Shown here piece after piece: positions 44,501 through 54,460 of a stretch of 64,000 nt of DNA; the stretch's first letter is position 1; the number at the start of each line of letters is the position of its first letter. The stretch comes from Agriotes lineatus (taxonomy: Eukaryota; Arthropoda; Insecta; Coleoptera; Elateridae). Both the position numbers and the translations under genes were made by a program. The stretch lies in the NCBI GenBank assembly GCA_940337035.1, contig CALNHX010002798.1, forward strand, positions 1 to 64,000, written 5' to 3'. The notes beneath the pieces are model-generated. The model searched no databases and was not told the DNA's origin. It saw only the letters and a program-made list of their open reading frames with translations.

Positions 44501-44942
44501 GGTAAGTTTGCTTCACCACACTTTTTTGCGGCACCCTGTATAATCTAATCTATTGTATAAAATAGTAATATGCACCACCTTCGTACCTACAACTTTTATA
44601 TGCAGAATATTTCTGTAACATTCATAGTTTTAGAAATATTTCCCTGCATCCTCCGTCGCCGAACCCAAAAAAACGTTTTAATAGGTTGGTATAAATATAT
44701 TTTTAAGGCCGTTAAATTAACCTAAAAATATAAAAGTAATATATTAATTTGAGTAACTTTCAATGTAACAGCCAAATATCGATTTTACGTATTTTAACAA
44801 TTTGAAATTGGCGCGTCGACACTGTTACACAGTTGCAATTTTAATTTCGCGTTGTTGTGTTGGCAAGAGTGCGTCACCATCTTGAATAGTAAGCGTCGTG
44901 GTTGTTTACGTTTCCCTGTTTTTCAGTCAGAAAACCATAAAA
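44501..44942 (+). promoter_or_regulatory. Region upstream of SRSF1, with 5' untranslated sequence
   Basis: Contains the presumed promoter and 5' UTR of SRSF1, but no TATA box or initiator that I can place with confidence. A TTTTTCAG just before the start codon resembles a splice acceptor, so a 5' UTR intron is possible. Confidence 0.4.
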
Positions 44943-47900
44943 ATGTCCCACAATAGAAACGACTGTAGAATCTACGTTGGAAACCTTCCCCCCGACATCA
45001 GGACCAAAGACATCCAAGACTTATTTTACAAGTTTGGCAAAGTTACGTTCGTGGACTTGAAGAATCGCCGGGGGCCCCCATTTGCATTCGTTGAATTCGA
45101 AGACCCACGGTAACCTAGGCTTTTTACTCGTAATACATGCGCTTTTCCTAAACGTCGATTTTTCAGAGATGCCGACGACGCCGTGCACGCGCGCGATGGA
45201 TACGATTACGACGGCTATCGCCTGCGAGTGGAGTTTCCAAGGGGCGGCGGCCCCAGCTTCAGGGGACGCGGCGGCGGTGGCGGAGGCGGCGGCCGCAACC
45301 GGGGACCACCTGCACGCAGATCGCAGTTTCGAGTTCTTGTTACAGGTTAGATTAGGCGGCAACGGCAGCATACTCGATTTTACAGTTGTTGTTTGCAGGT
45401 TTGCCCCCGTCAGGGTCGTGGCAGGATTTGAAGGATCACATGAGAGAAGCAGGTGATGTATGTTTTGCAGATGCTTTTAAGGATGGGTCGGGAGTTGTGG
45501 AGTTCTTGCGGTACGAGGACATGAAGTATGCCATTAAGAAGTTGGACGATTCAAGATTTCGATCACATGAGGCAAGTGCATTGTGTTTTTATTTATGTAG
45601 TTTAAGTGAATGCTAAGTTGTTTTTGTCCAAACTAGGACATAAATTGTTATCTAATCGACAACCTTGAGATAATGAGTATTTACATTTTGATAATACCTA
45701 ATGTGTTTGGTTGAAAATATGTGAAAGTGTATTCAATGTTCAAACAAATTATTACATTACTGGCGATAGTTGTTGGGTTTTATAAATTTAGGAAAACGTG
45801 AGAAATGTTTTATGGCTAATAATTGTGTATTCAAGGTTTTTGGTTATCTATACTTCCACTGATAAAACGGAAAAAACATTTCCATCTGTTGTGGTTATAA
45901 GTTTTTGTATCTTTGAGGAAATATTTATCTGGATTGTTTGTTTGCTTATCATGGTTAGAATAGTCACCGTATTGTTTTAAAATTTTAGTAATTTTTAAGA
46001 TTGAAGTAATGAATATTTTTAAGTAATAAATGGCTTCCGGGATTGGACCGTGTCATTATTGAGGTCGAAGAACAACTAACTCGTTAGTCGAGTTTTGCCT
46101 CTGGTGTGGTTAACACATTGAGTTACCATGCTCTTTTCCTTTTTCTTCCTGATGAAGCCACTTACGACAGTGGGCGAAACGTTGAGTCTTCTACCTCAAT
46201 AATGACACGGGCTAATCCCGGAAGTCGATTTTTACTTAATGATAATGGCTGTGAAAGCCTATGAAATCAATGAATATTTTCGACCATACAGAAGGATATA
46301 ACGTTTCTGATTGAAAAATTCCTGGCTTTGCAATTATGGCTTTTTTTTATATTATCGTTTATTTTAAATACGAGTCTTAGTTGACACCTGTATCCTATTT
46401 ATGGTGTTCGTATTTTCTTCACATTTGCTACATGGTACATCACAATGGTGTATTGTGGCACGAATCTGTGGTGTATGCAGCAAGTGAGTTGAAGGGTTTA
46501 GGGTTTTTCACATGTAAGCTATACAAGGTGAGTCAATAGTGTGTCATTGATTCATATATTATTTATTGTTTAAAATATAAAAAATTTTTATGTGATGTCA
46601 TTCTTTAGTTAGAAGTAATCAAATAATGTTATGATTTTTAAAAGACTTGATCATTTTGTCAGAAAAAAAATTATAACTTGGTAATGCCACATGAGGATTT
46701 AAAAAACTAAATATTGTCAAATAGGAAAATAAATAGCAGGTCAAAATTTACAAGGTTTCTAATAGAAAAATGATTGGGTACCAATATGGTTGGGAACTTT
46801 AGTTGGCCCCATGTTTTTGTTCATTCTGTTACTTGTTTAATAATTTTATTGTGCTGCATATTACGAGAATTCTGGGATTCAGAGATTAAGAATGTTTAGA
46901 ATATCTTCATTGTATAGAAGATCACTTACTGTCTATCTTGAATTTTAAATAATACTAGTATATAAACCTGTCTCCACCAGGCATACCTACTGTATGTGTG
47001 TCCATCTTTAGCGCTTGCACTTTGTCGTTCTGACCAACTTTGGAAAATGTAATCCTCTGTATGATATAATTATTTCTTTCGTTCTGTTAATTTATTACAA
47101 TAATATACACACATTAACAATCGTTTTAGTACTAACAAAAAGTTATTCTAATACAAGGAAATATCGGGAAATTAAAAAAAAACTGTTCCTCAGCGGGCTG
47201 TGGAAATTCAACGTATGAATAATATGTTGGTGATAGTGATGTTAAGTTTCATGAAACTTATAATTTTGAAAAGTTTCATGAAAAGTTTCATGAAAACCTT
47301 GAAACTTATGAAACTTGTGAAACTTTTAGAATTCCTGTACATTTAAGTAGCTTTCAGCATTTTAAAGTATCTAATACAGTAATACCAATATATAATATTT
47401 AAACAGAACATTAATTTTACTTAAAAGGGGTTAGAAATTATGAAATTACAAGACACAGTTTTTAAAAATATCATATATAAGTAAAATGAGTATTAATTTA
47501 CTATTTAAACCTATTTTTATTCATTATTTTCTAATTCATCAGTTGTTACCTCGTCACTACTAACTTCTGCCATATTTAATGTATAGTCTTTCATTAATTC
47601 CTCATCTTGAGATAGAGAAGCATCCGACTCTTCCGAGTCTGTAAATCTAAGTTCTTCTTCTTCATCATCATCAATTTCATGTATTTTAGGTTGCTTTGTT
47701 TTGACTTCACTAGCAATCTGTAATACTGACTTGAAACTTATAAGAAACTTTTGAAACTTATGAAACTTATGAAACTTTTGGAAATTTTTGAAACATGTGA
47801 AACTTATAAATTTGAAAAGTTTCATAAAATTTGAAACTTTTCACTGAAACTTTTCATGAAACTTTTCAAGCTCACATCACTAGTTGGTGATACTCTATGT

Positions 47901-50900
47901 CAATGTCAAATTCGAGGTTATCAGGTTAGGTTTTCCGTCAGTTTTGACACAAAATGACGCAAATCCTAACCTGCTAACCTCGAACTTGACATTGACATAC
48001 AGTGTCACCAACATATTATTCATACGTTGAATTTCCACAGCCCGCTGAGGAACAGTTTTTTTTTTGGATCTCTCGATACATACCGTGTGCTGACTTGCGC
48101 GACGACACACCATAGGAATTTACATAGTAAATTCTTTATATTCAATTATTTGCCCCCCTAATTATTTTAGAGCGAAAGTGTAAATAAATTTTTTTGTAGA
48201 GAAATAAATACTGCGTCCAGTCATACTTTTGCAAACAATTTTCCGGAAGTGAAAGAATGCAAAAAATGAAACTAGCATTTTTACAAAAATCAGTGATGAC
48301 ATGGAATCATCTAAACAAGCAATACACTTACATGTGTATTATTACAGTTGACTTTTGAATTTTCAGCTTATTATAAAACCATAAAACGCATAATAAGGAA
48401 CCATTTTATTAATTTTCACACAAAAATAATGGAAAACCAAATTAAAGGTTCAAATAACCCACCATTCGTTGCTACTGCATTGATACTGAGTTATTTGACC
48501 AATATTCGCTGGAATACAGTTTTTTAGTTCTTCTAGATTTTGAATGAGTATTTCAGTAGAGAGTAAAACAAAATAATGAATTATTATAAACGTCAAACAA
48601 CACATATTGTTTGTTTAGGTAATTCCAAGGCACCACGGATTTTTTGAAAATTGAATTGTTATTTTCATTTATTTATACTATTCCGTATTATACACTTAAC
48701 AGTGGATCTTCCTAGCTTTAGCAGCCGAAAATGTTTTTATTAGTGCATCATAATCTAATGACGATGAAATATCATTTTCAATGGACAAAATTGCAAGGTT
48801 GTTCAGTCGTTCTTGCAAAAGAGTAGACCTTACGTAGGTTTTAATTAATTTTAATTTTGAAAAACTTTGATACGCTGACGCTACCGACATTGGTATTGTC
48901 AGAAGTATTCGCAAAGCAACCCACACATTTACATAAGCGTCTGCAGATCCAGTTTCCAACAGAAAGTTCAGTACGTTCAAAGGTGTTTTACGCCTAAAAT
49001 CAAACAAAATGGAATTAAAAGGCTGCTTTTCAATTTTGAAAATTAAAAAACTTTGAAAAATAATAATTTTGTTTGAGCCCAAAACAATTATGAATTAGCA
49101 TAAAAATAAATTTTTTTACCATATTATATTTTATACTTTTTTCTCATTTCGGCGCCCCTCCCAAAATCGCATGTGTGCGACCGCACATGTCGCACACGCC
49201 TTAGGCCGGCCCTGTACGCACCTCAGACATAAAGTACATTTTTTTTTCTATAATAATTTTCAAGGTCAACTTTCTAGAGGATAAGTTGCATTCCTGCAGG
49301 GTCCCTAGTTTTAATAATGTTGGTACATAGATTTTTAGTTCTTTTTTTCCACTAAAAAAAATGATTGTCATTTTGATAGACATGTCATAATTTAATATCG
49401 CTTGCTTCATTTTTGCATTTAACATATTTCTTGGTTTTCTTTTTTTATCCGATTTTATTGATGATGATGATTCTATGTTAAAAAAAGAAATTTGTCAAGA
49501 GTTCAAATTAAGAAACCTTGACATTCAAAGTTGGCACATAGCCATAATTTTGAAAAAGTTCTACCAACACGAGGTATAAAAATTTCCTAGCGTTTTAATC
49601 ACATGTCTACCAACAATGTAACACTTTGACAGTTATTATAGAAAAAAAACGTACTTTATGTAAAAATAATTTAATTTCCGTCAAAGGAAAAGTCAAAATG
49701 CCCAAAATAATTTTGTTACAACAAAATTTTCCATTATACGATGCTACTTCCAATTTAAACAGGACAGACCAGATTTAAAAGAACACGAGTTGATGTGGAG
49801 GCTAGAGAATGTATTTGCTGTACGTTAAAAAATGAAATTTTGGAAAGGAAAAACAATCCAGCGTAATGTATAATAATTTACTACCTACCTGCTTATTACT
49901 ATTTTAGTGTTGAAATGTTATGTGGCAGATGTGAAAATCAACATGAAGTAAAATCAGCAAGCCAAGATATTACAATTTTTCACATGTTCATTTCTATGAG
50001 ACCAATATTGCTCAATTGCTCTACTAAGTTTATTTGGCCTCAGTTTGTGACGTCTTGATCCTTCCACACCAGCAAGCAAGCAAGCATGTAAAATAAAGTG
50101 GCATATTCATAGCATGTACACAATTCTTATCCAAATTGCAATAAACATTAATATTGAATGCTTTTCTTATAAATTATTTCTCATTTTCGTTTCTATCGTC
50201 AATTGTCAAATCATTTCAATTTGTCATCCTTAATTTAAACAGAGATCTGGCAACAATGTACGTATTCATAAAATCTATAATATAATTTTCCTTAATGTGT
50301 GTCTGTCTGTCTGTGGCACAAAATCAAACTCACGTTCCGGCTTTGCAGATGTTTATATTTGTTTTTCTTATCTTAGCGGTCGGCTCGCAGCTTGGTCTTC
50401 GGCGTATCCTATTTCACACGTGTGCGTAGCGCGCCGTTTGCTTGTATAACCTTAAACTGAAAACAACCTAACCTAACACAAAAAGTGTCAATTTCCATTA
50501 GGGAGTTTTGTTGCCACAGAGGTACTGCCAACAAAATTACTAGATGGTCATGGATTGTAAACGGCATATACCGGGTGACTATAAATGATTGAAATTTTTT
50601 TTCTTAGGTTGGTACTGTTTATGTTGGTGGCACTGTAAGTCTATGTCAAATTCAATGTTCGCAGGTTAGGTTTTGCGTCATTCTATGTCAAAACTGACGC
50701 AAAACCTAACCTGCTAACCTCGCATTTGACATAGACTTACAGTTCCACCAACATAAACAGTGCCAACCTAATAAAAAAAATTTCAATCATTTATAGTCAC
50801 TCGGTATAATCCATTCAGTTAACTCCCGTGACGTTTACGCTGTCAAATGAAAATTTTGGAGTGTTATGTACAGAACCTATCAACATTTTTAGTGAATGTA

Positions 50901-53900
50901 CTTAACGTCAAACTGAAAGTAAGGTTATGACAAATTATTTGTCATTTACTAGAATCTGTCCGTATACTTCTAAATAAATGTCTCGAGAACGCTGAAATTC
51001 CTAACTCGTGGCAAAATGCAGAGGTTATTTTGCGATAACCCATAGATCTTATAATCTTATATAATGTTGTACGATCATGAGTAAAGTTTAATTCTTGTGT
51101 AGCATATAGATGTAAATCATCAATGGTAAAATGTTCATTATTGTGATGAAATAAATTTTTCTTTGTAGTTATATATATATATATATTTCGGGTTATACAT
51201 AATATACATGTTAATATATATTATTAAACAGCCAGTCGCTGCATTCCCGCTCCCTTTCTCCATGCCTCTCGATTCCATGATTGATCTTCCTCTAAATTCC
51301 TTTCCCTCATTGACCTTCTTATGTCTTCGCTCCATGATTTCATTGGTCTTCCTCTTTTCTTCTTTCCTGGCGGCGACCAACCAAAGATCTTCTTGGGCCA
51401 CCTATTTTCTGGCATCCTTAATAGATGACCAAACCATATTAAGGCTCGTTTCTCTATCCTATCCAAAGTGGTTTCCTTTGCTGCCATGCGGTTTCTAATT
51501 TCTTCGTTTGTTATTCTTTCAAGCCTGGATACGCGAGCACTTCTTCGTAGATAATCCATTTCGACTGAGTTAATTTTTCGTTTCATTGCTTCGCTAATGG
51601 TCCACACTTCCGAACCGTAGCACAGCACTGATTCCACCATGGTTTTTCCAATCCTGAGTTTATTTCTTTTAGAAATACGTCTATTCCACCACAATGGATT
51701 TAAACAACCAATCACTTTTTTACTTTGTTGTATCCTGTGTTTGATTTCTTCCGTCCCTAAGCCATTTTTATCAATAATAGCACCCAGGTATTTGAACTTG
51801 TCAACCTGCTAAACAGTAACGTCGTCACTAATAAATACCTCGAATTTTGCTTCCGAGTTCACAACCAAGTATTCAGTTTTTGTTAAGCTGACTTTCATAC
51901 CCCACTTCTCGTAATCCTTATAGAGCCGTTTAATCATAAACTCCCAAGTCATAGGCATCTTGGGCTAGAACTACCTGATCATCAGCAAAAATTAGAGTAG
52001 ATAATGTATTTTCATTCATCGGGATTCCCATGCCCGCACAATGTCTTTTCCAGTTATTCAATGCCACTTCAAGATAAATGTTAAATAGTAACGGCGACAG
52101 GCTACATCCTTGCCTTCTTTGTAGTTCCTCCTTTAAAAATACCTTGTAGTATTCGTCAAAACTTGTAAATTTTGTGCCACCTTTTTGTGTGTCTTCTAAA
52201 GTGGTTATAAAGGATAAAATGTAGAAATTCTTACTGAAAATATATATGCAGCCTTTTCAAAAATGGTATATTTATTTCCTGCCTTTCTAAGCAGTATTTG
52301 CATACAGCTTCTTCCTCTCTCTTTGATAATAAACTTTGTTGGTACTTCTGTTCATCCATTTCTCTTGAATAAATAATTTAAGTGTCAAAGTGAAAACAAA
52401 AGCATTAAATTTAAAGGTGCGCCAATCTCAAATCTAAAAATTGTTAATAGCCTAATAGGGATTTTCATATTAACTAACACATTGGGACTTTTATGTCACG
52501 GGAGTTAAGTGAATGGATTATACAGTAATATAGATACCAGCACCGTGCAGCACAGTAAAGAGAGAGGGGCAATTGATAAATCTTCGTTTCAAACCTCAGC
52601 TTTAATTGAAATTACCTACTTTATGCGTATCTTTTTTTCTTTTGCCCTCTTTGATGATTTTATTATAAATTACTTGTTATAATATGTACATTACTCAAAA
52701 CCACCTTGCACCTTTTTCCGATTTTTATCGTGTGCCATATTTGTATTTGCCATTACATGAATCAGACTGCATATCTCTTACACCTGGCCGGCGTACCCCA
52801 CTTTGAGAAGCCCTGTTCTACATCTTAGTGCAACTTGACAACACTTCAAAATTTGTATGAAAGTGACACCATGACTGTTTGACCCCAGTGGCAAATAATC
52901 ATTTGTTTACAAAACATGGCCAAACTCCAATATAATCCACTCTTCTCAATTTGTAGATGGTTTTACAAATATCCAGACAATGGAGGGGGAACACGAGCGT
53001 CTCATGTCAGATCCAATCTTGGCTGCAGTCGAAGTGCGAATTTAGGTTAGCTGCAGTGTAAGATTTGTGTGTACTCAGCACAAAAATCTCTTATGTTGAC
53101 CGTAAAAAACTGGATTTATCCCAATCGTAGACAATAATATTAAATTTGAATTTCTCTAAAAATTATTTTAAATTATTTTAAAATGCAGTTTCACCACTTT
53201 TTTAGAACTGCCGATATAACAGTTCGTTTCTGCGCATATTCCGTAAATGTCATAATGTGCCAGTGGGCTATACTGGAGGTTTCCCAGGGTGTCTAGCGAC
53301 CGGGAATTCCTGGAAAACCGGGAATTATACGGGAATTTGAAAGTGCCCTTGAAAATGCGGGAGATATGTGGGAATTTCGTAGGCAACCGGGATTTTTTTT
53401 ATCAAAGGGAATTTGCAGTAATTTTTGCCATTTTACGGAAATAATAAGCGAAATTTCCGTAATTATTTTCGGATTATCCGGAATAATTGCAAAAATGTAC
53501 GGGACGCGCGAAGACAGGTCGTTGTTTTTTTTTTTTTTTTTAATAAATACCCGAAAAAGTCAGACCGGAAGACCAGAAAGTATCCGGGAATCCTAATAAA
53601 ATGACCGGGAAAATACGGGAATTATACGGGAATTTTGAATGCTATATCTGCTAGACACCCTGTTTCCCCAAAGTAAACTCAAAAACCTATTATACATAAC
53701 CTCATTCCAAGAAACTGAGTAGTGACATTTGCACAATAAACAACCTCAATCAAAATGACAAAAATTTTGTATTTCAATTGCCGATTTGTATCCGGAAAAG
53801 GGGTGGGGGGATAATATGCAAATTATTTCTGATACATGTGTGTTAATCAATTTAGTTTTCAATTAAAAATTAACTTTCTCTTTTAATCGTATTTAAAAAA

Positions 53901-54460
53901 TATATAATTTAGATCTCTTCTGGCCAGCTACAGATGTCCATGACTCATCATGTAGAAGTCTTTTCGACACTCCATCTTACTCAATTTTAAAGAATCGGGC
54001 CCTCTAGAGCTGAAACAGCAAATGATATCCCAATTCTGCAACTTTTCAGGATCAAAGAAAAGTTTGTACTGAACCAAATTTTAATATGTGTGATTTTTTA
54101 CATTCGTTCCATCTTTTGTTTTCCCTAATTATTGGTGTTATATTGTAAACATGGGAGGTATGGTGAGGAAACTGAAAAAAAGCAGTAATGTCCGTGAGCC
54201 TAAGCAACAGCCCATGGGAAGAAGCCTTTGAGTATTTGTTTTTTTCATAAATGTTTTAGGAAACCTTGTAGGAAAGCCTTGTTTATTTTTAAAATTTCCA
54301 GGGTGAGGTGTCCTACATTCGTGTGAAAGAGGACCGAGGTGGCAGCGACCGACGCTCGGGTGGCCGTTCCCGTAGCCGCTCCTACTCCCCCCGCAGACGA
54401 GGCTCGCCCACTTACAGTCCGGTGAAGCGCAGCTACTCACGCAGCCGCTCCCGCTCCTAA
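44943..54460 (+). CDS. SRSF1: SR splicing factor SRSF1 (SF2/ASF), 4 coding exons
   Basis: Nuclear RNA-binding protein that binds GGA-rich exonic enhancers and recruits U1 and U2AF components during splice-site choice. Exons 44943-45109, 45167-45345, 45399-45571 and 54302-54460 join in phase to 225 codons. RRM1 has RNP2 IYVGNL (residues 10-15) and RNP1 ending in FAFVEF (47-52). A Gly/Arg-rich linker spans about 81-107. The second, pseudo-RRM has the diagnostic SWQDLKD (122-128). A short RS tail (195-225) ends SYSRSRSRS. Introns 1 and 2 are 57 and 53 nt, both GT-AG. Intron 3 is 8730 nt, uses a GC donor (GAG|GCAAGT) and an ordinary AG acceptor, and is filled with transposable elements. The RS tail is shorter than in vertebrates but similar to insect SF2. 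No disabling change seen. Confidence 0.97.
45572..46007 (+). other. Start of SRSF1 intron 3, no other feature
   Basis: GC donor at 45572 (GCAAGT). The following AT-rich sequence shows no gene; the 60-codon frame at 45798-45980 is without domain. Confidence 0.6.
46020..46268 (+). mobile_element. Short hammerhead-bearing insertion, 12-bp target duplication
   Basis: 249 bp between AATGAATATTTT at 46008-46019 and 46269-46280. Inner inverted repeats: CCGTGTCATTATTGAGG and CCTCAATAATGACACGG, plus CTTCCGGGATT and AATCCCGGAAG. The hammerhead-like core lies in the loop-side half, 85 bp from the 3' edge. Lies in SRSF1 intron 3 in the sense orientation. Confidence 0.75.
46149..46183 (+). ncRNA. Hammerhead ribozyme-like motif E
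   Basis: CTGATGA, stem II GCCAC/GTGGGC (one bulged G), GAAAC, then GTT as a possible cleavage triplet. Core nucleotides are all canonical, making it the best-preserved core here by sequence. Confidence 0.7.
46281..47173 (+). other. SRSF1 intron 3, AT-rich, nothing recognised
   Basis: No coding, RNA or repeat feature supportable. Confidence 0.5.
47174..48065. mobile_element. MITE with ~60-bp TIRs, split by a hAT element
   Basis: TIRs: ACTGTTCCTCAGCGGGCTGT on the left and ACAGCCCGCTGAGGAACAGT on the right, extending to AATAATATGTTGGTG and CACCAACATATTATT. The interior holds the palindromic AACCTAACC-type core shared with other MITEs here. A 649-bp hAT element is nested at 47234-47882. Confidence 0.85.
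47234..47882 (-). mobile_element. Non-autonomous hAT element, 649 bp, 8-bp target duplication
   Basis: Terminal TAGTGATGT / ACATCACTA, flanked by exact GTTGGTGA at 47226-47233 and 47883-47890. Subterminal regions are many variants of a GAAACTT(A/T)TGAAACTT phrase on both sides. A minus-strand frame (about 47720-47517) encodes an acidic tail (DDDEEEELRF, SLSQDEELMKDYTLNMAEVS) that may be the last part of a transposase. No catalytic residues. Confidence 0.88.
48066..48619 (+). other. SRSF1 intron 3, no feature recognised
   Basis: AT-rich. It may contain the undefined left end of the hAT fragment that follows. Confidence 0.4.
48620..49214 (-). pseudogene. hAT transposase C-terminal fragment with element end
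   Basis: Minus frame 49082-48696 contains the hAT dimerisation region: VWVALRILLTIPMSVASAYQ, SFSKLKLIKTYVRST and QERLNNLAILSIEND, as in ZMYM/hAT-Ac-type proteins. To the right, 49150-49214 reads as a hAT terminus (on the minus strand CAGGGCCGGCCTAAGGCGTG). The catalytic core between N-terminus and dimerisation domain is missing, so this is a deletion derivative in SRSF1 intron 3, antisense to the gene. Confidence 0.85.
49215..49659 (+). other. SRSF1 intron 3, nothing recognised
   Basis: AT-rich; no supportable feature. Confidence 0.4.
49660..50568 (-). mobile_element. TIR element family 'CCGTTCACGA', copy 3 (inverted, truncated)
   Basis: Reverse orientation relative to 60348-61589. Shared blocks include ATGTTATGTGGCAGATGTGA and AACCTAACCTAACACAAAAA. 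The right end is a degenerate TIR (GTAAACGGCATATA); the left TIR is missing. About 190 bp near 50260-50450 are an additional insertion with a CTGT microsatellite. Directly abuts the next MITE. Confidence 0.75.
50569..50806. mobile_element. Palindromic MITE, 238 bp
   Basis: Ends TACCGGGTGACTATAAATGA and TCATTTATAGTCACTCGGTA. The arms pair over almost the full length, including AACCTAACCTGCTAACCTCG and its partner GTTCGCAGGTTAGGTTTTGC. Related to 41720-42272 by its ends and by its core. Confidence 0.9.
50807..51223 (+). other. SRSF1 intron 3, no feature recognised
   Basis: AT-rich with a short (AT)n run near 51170. Confidence 0.4.
51224..52170 (-). pseudogene. RTE-like LINE ORF2 C-terminal fragment
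   Basis: Minus strand. RT remains at 52160-51960 (GCSLSPLLFNIYLEVALNNW, then TLIFADDQVVLA with the catalytic Asp pair). After a frameshifted stretch, the frame 51715-51224 (163 codons) gives the C-terminus: VESVLCYGSEVWTISEAMKR, RALIWFGHLLRMPENRWPKK and KKRGRPMKSWSEDI. These are hallmarks of RTE-like proteins in insects. 5'-truncated; antisense within SRSF1 intron 3. Confidence 0.85.
52171..52784 (+). other. SRSF1 intron 3, no gene
   Basis: AT-rich. Part may belong to the hAT element whose end lies at 52814. Confidence 0.4.
52785..52814 (-). mobile_element. Solitary hAT (Buster/Charlie-like) terminus
   Basis: On the minus strand it begins CAGGGCTTCTCAAAGTGGGG followed by TACGCCGG, the well-known terminal sequence of this hAT group. 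The other end was not located. Confidence 0.6.
52815..53278 (+). other. SRSF1 intron 3, nothing recognised
   Basis: No supportable feature. Confidence 0.4.
53286..53661. mobile_element. hAT-like MITE, 376 bp, 7-bp target duplication
   Basis: Ends AGGGTGTCTAGC and GCTAGACACCCT, flanked by GTTTCCC at 53279-53285 and 53662-53668. The interior has many copies of ACCGGGAATT and TACGGGAATT. Non-coding. Confidence 0.85.
53669..54301 (+). other. End of SRSF1 intron 3
   Basis: No repeat or gene recognised. Ends with the acceptor AAAATTTCCAG at 54301. Confidence 0.6.

Noticed and set aside
45021..45371. Minus-strand frame opposite SRSF1 exons 1-2
   Set aside because: Shadow of the GC-rich SRSF1 coding sequence and intron; no independent support.
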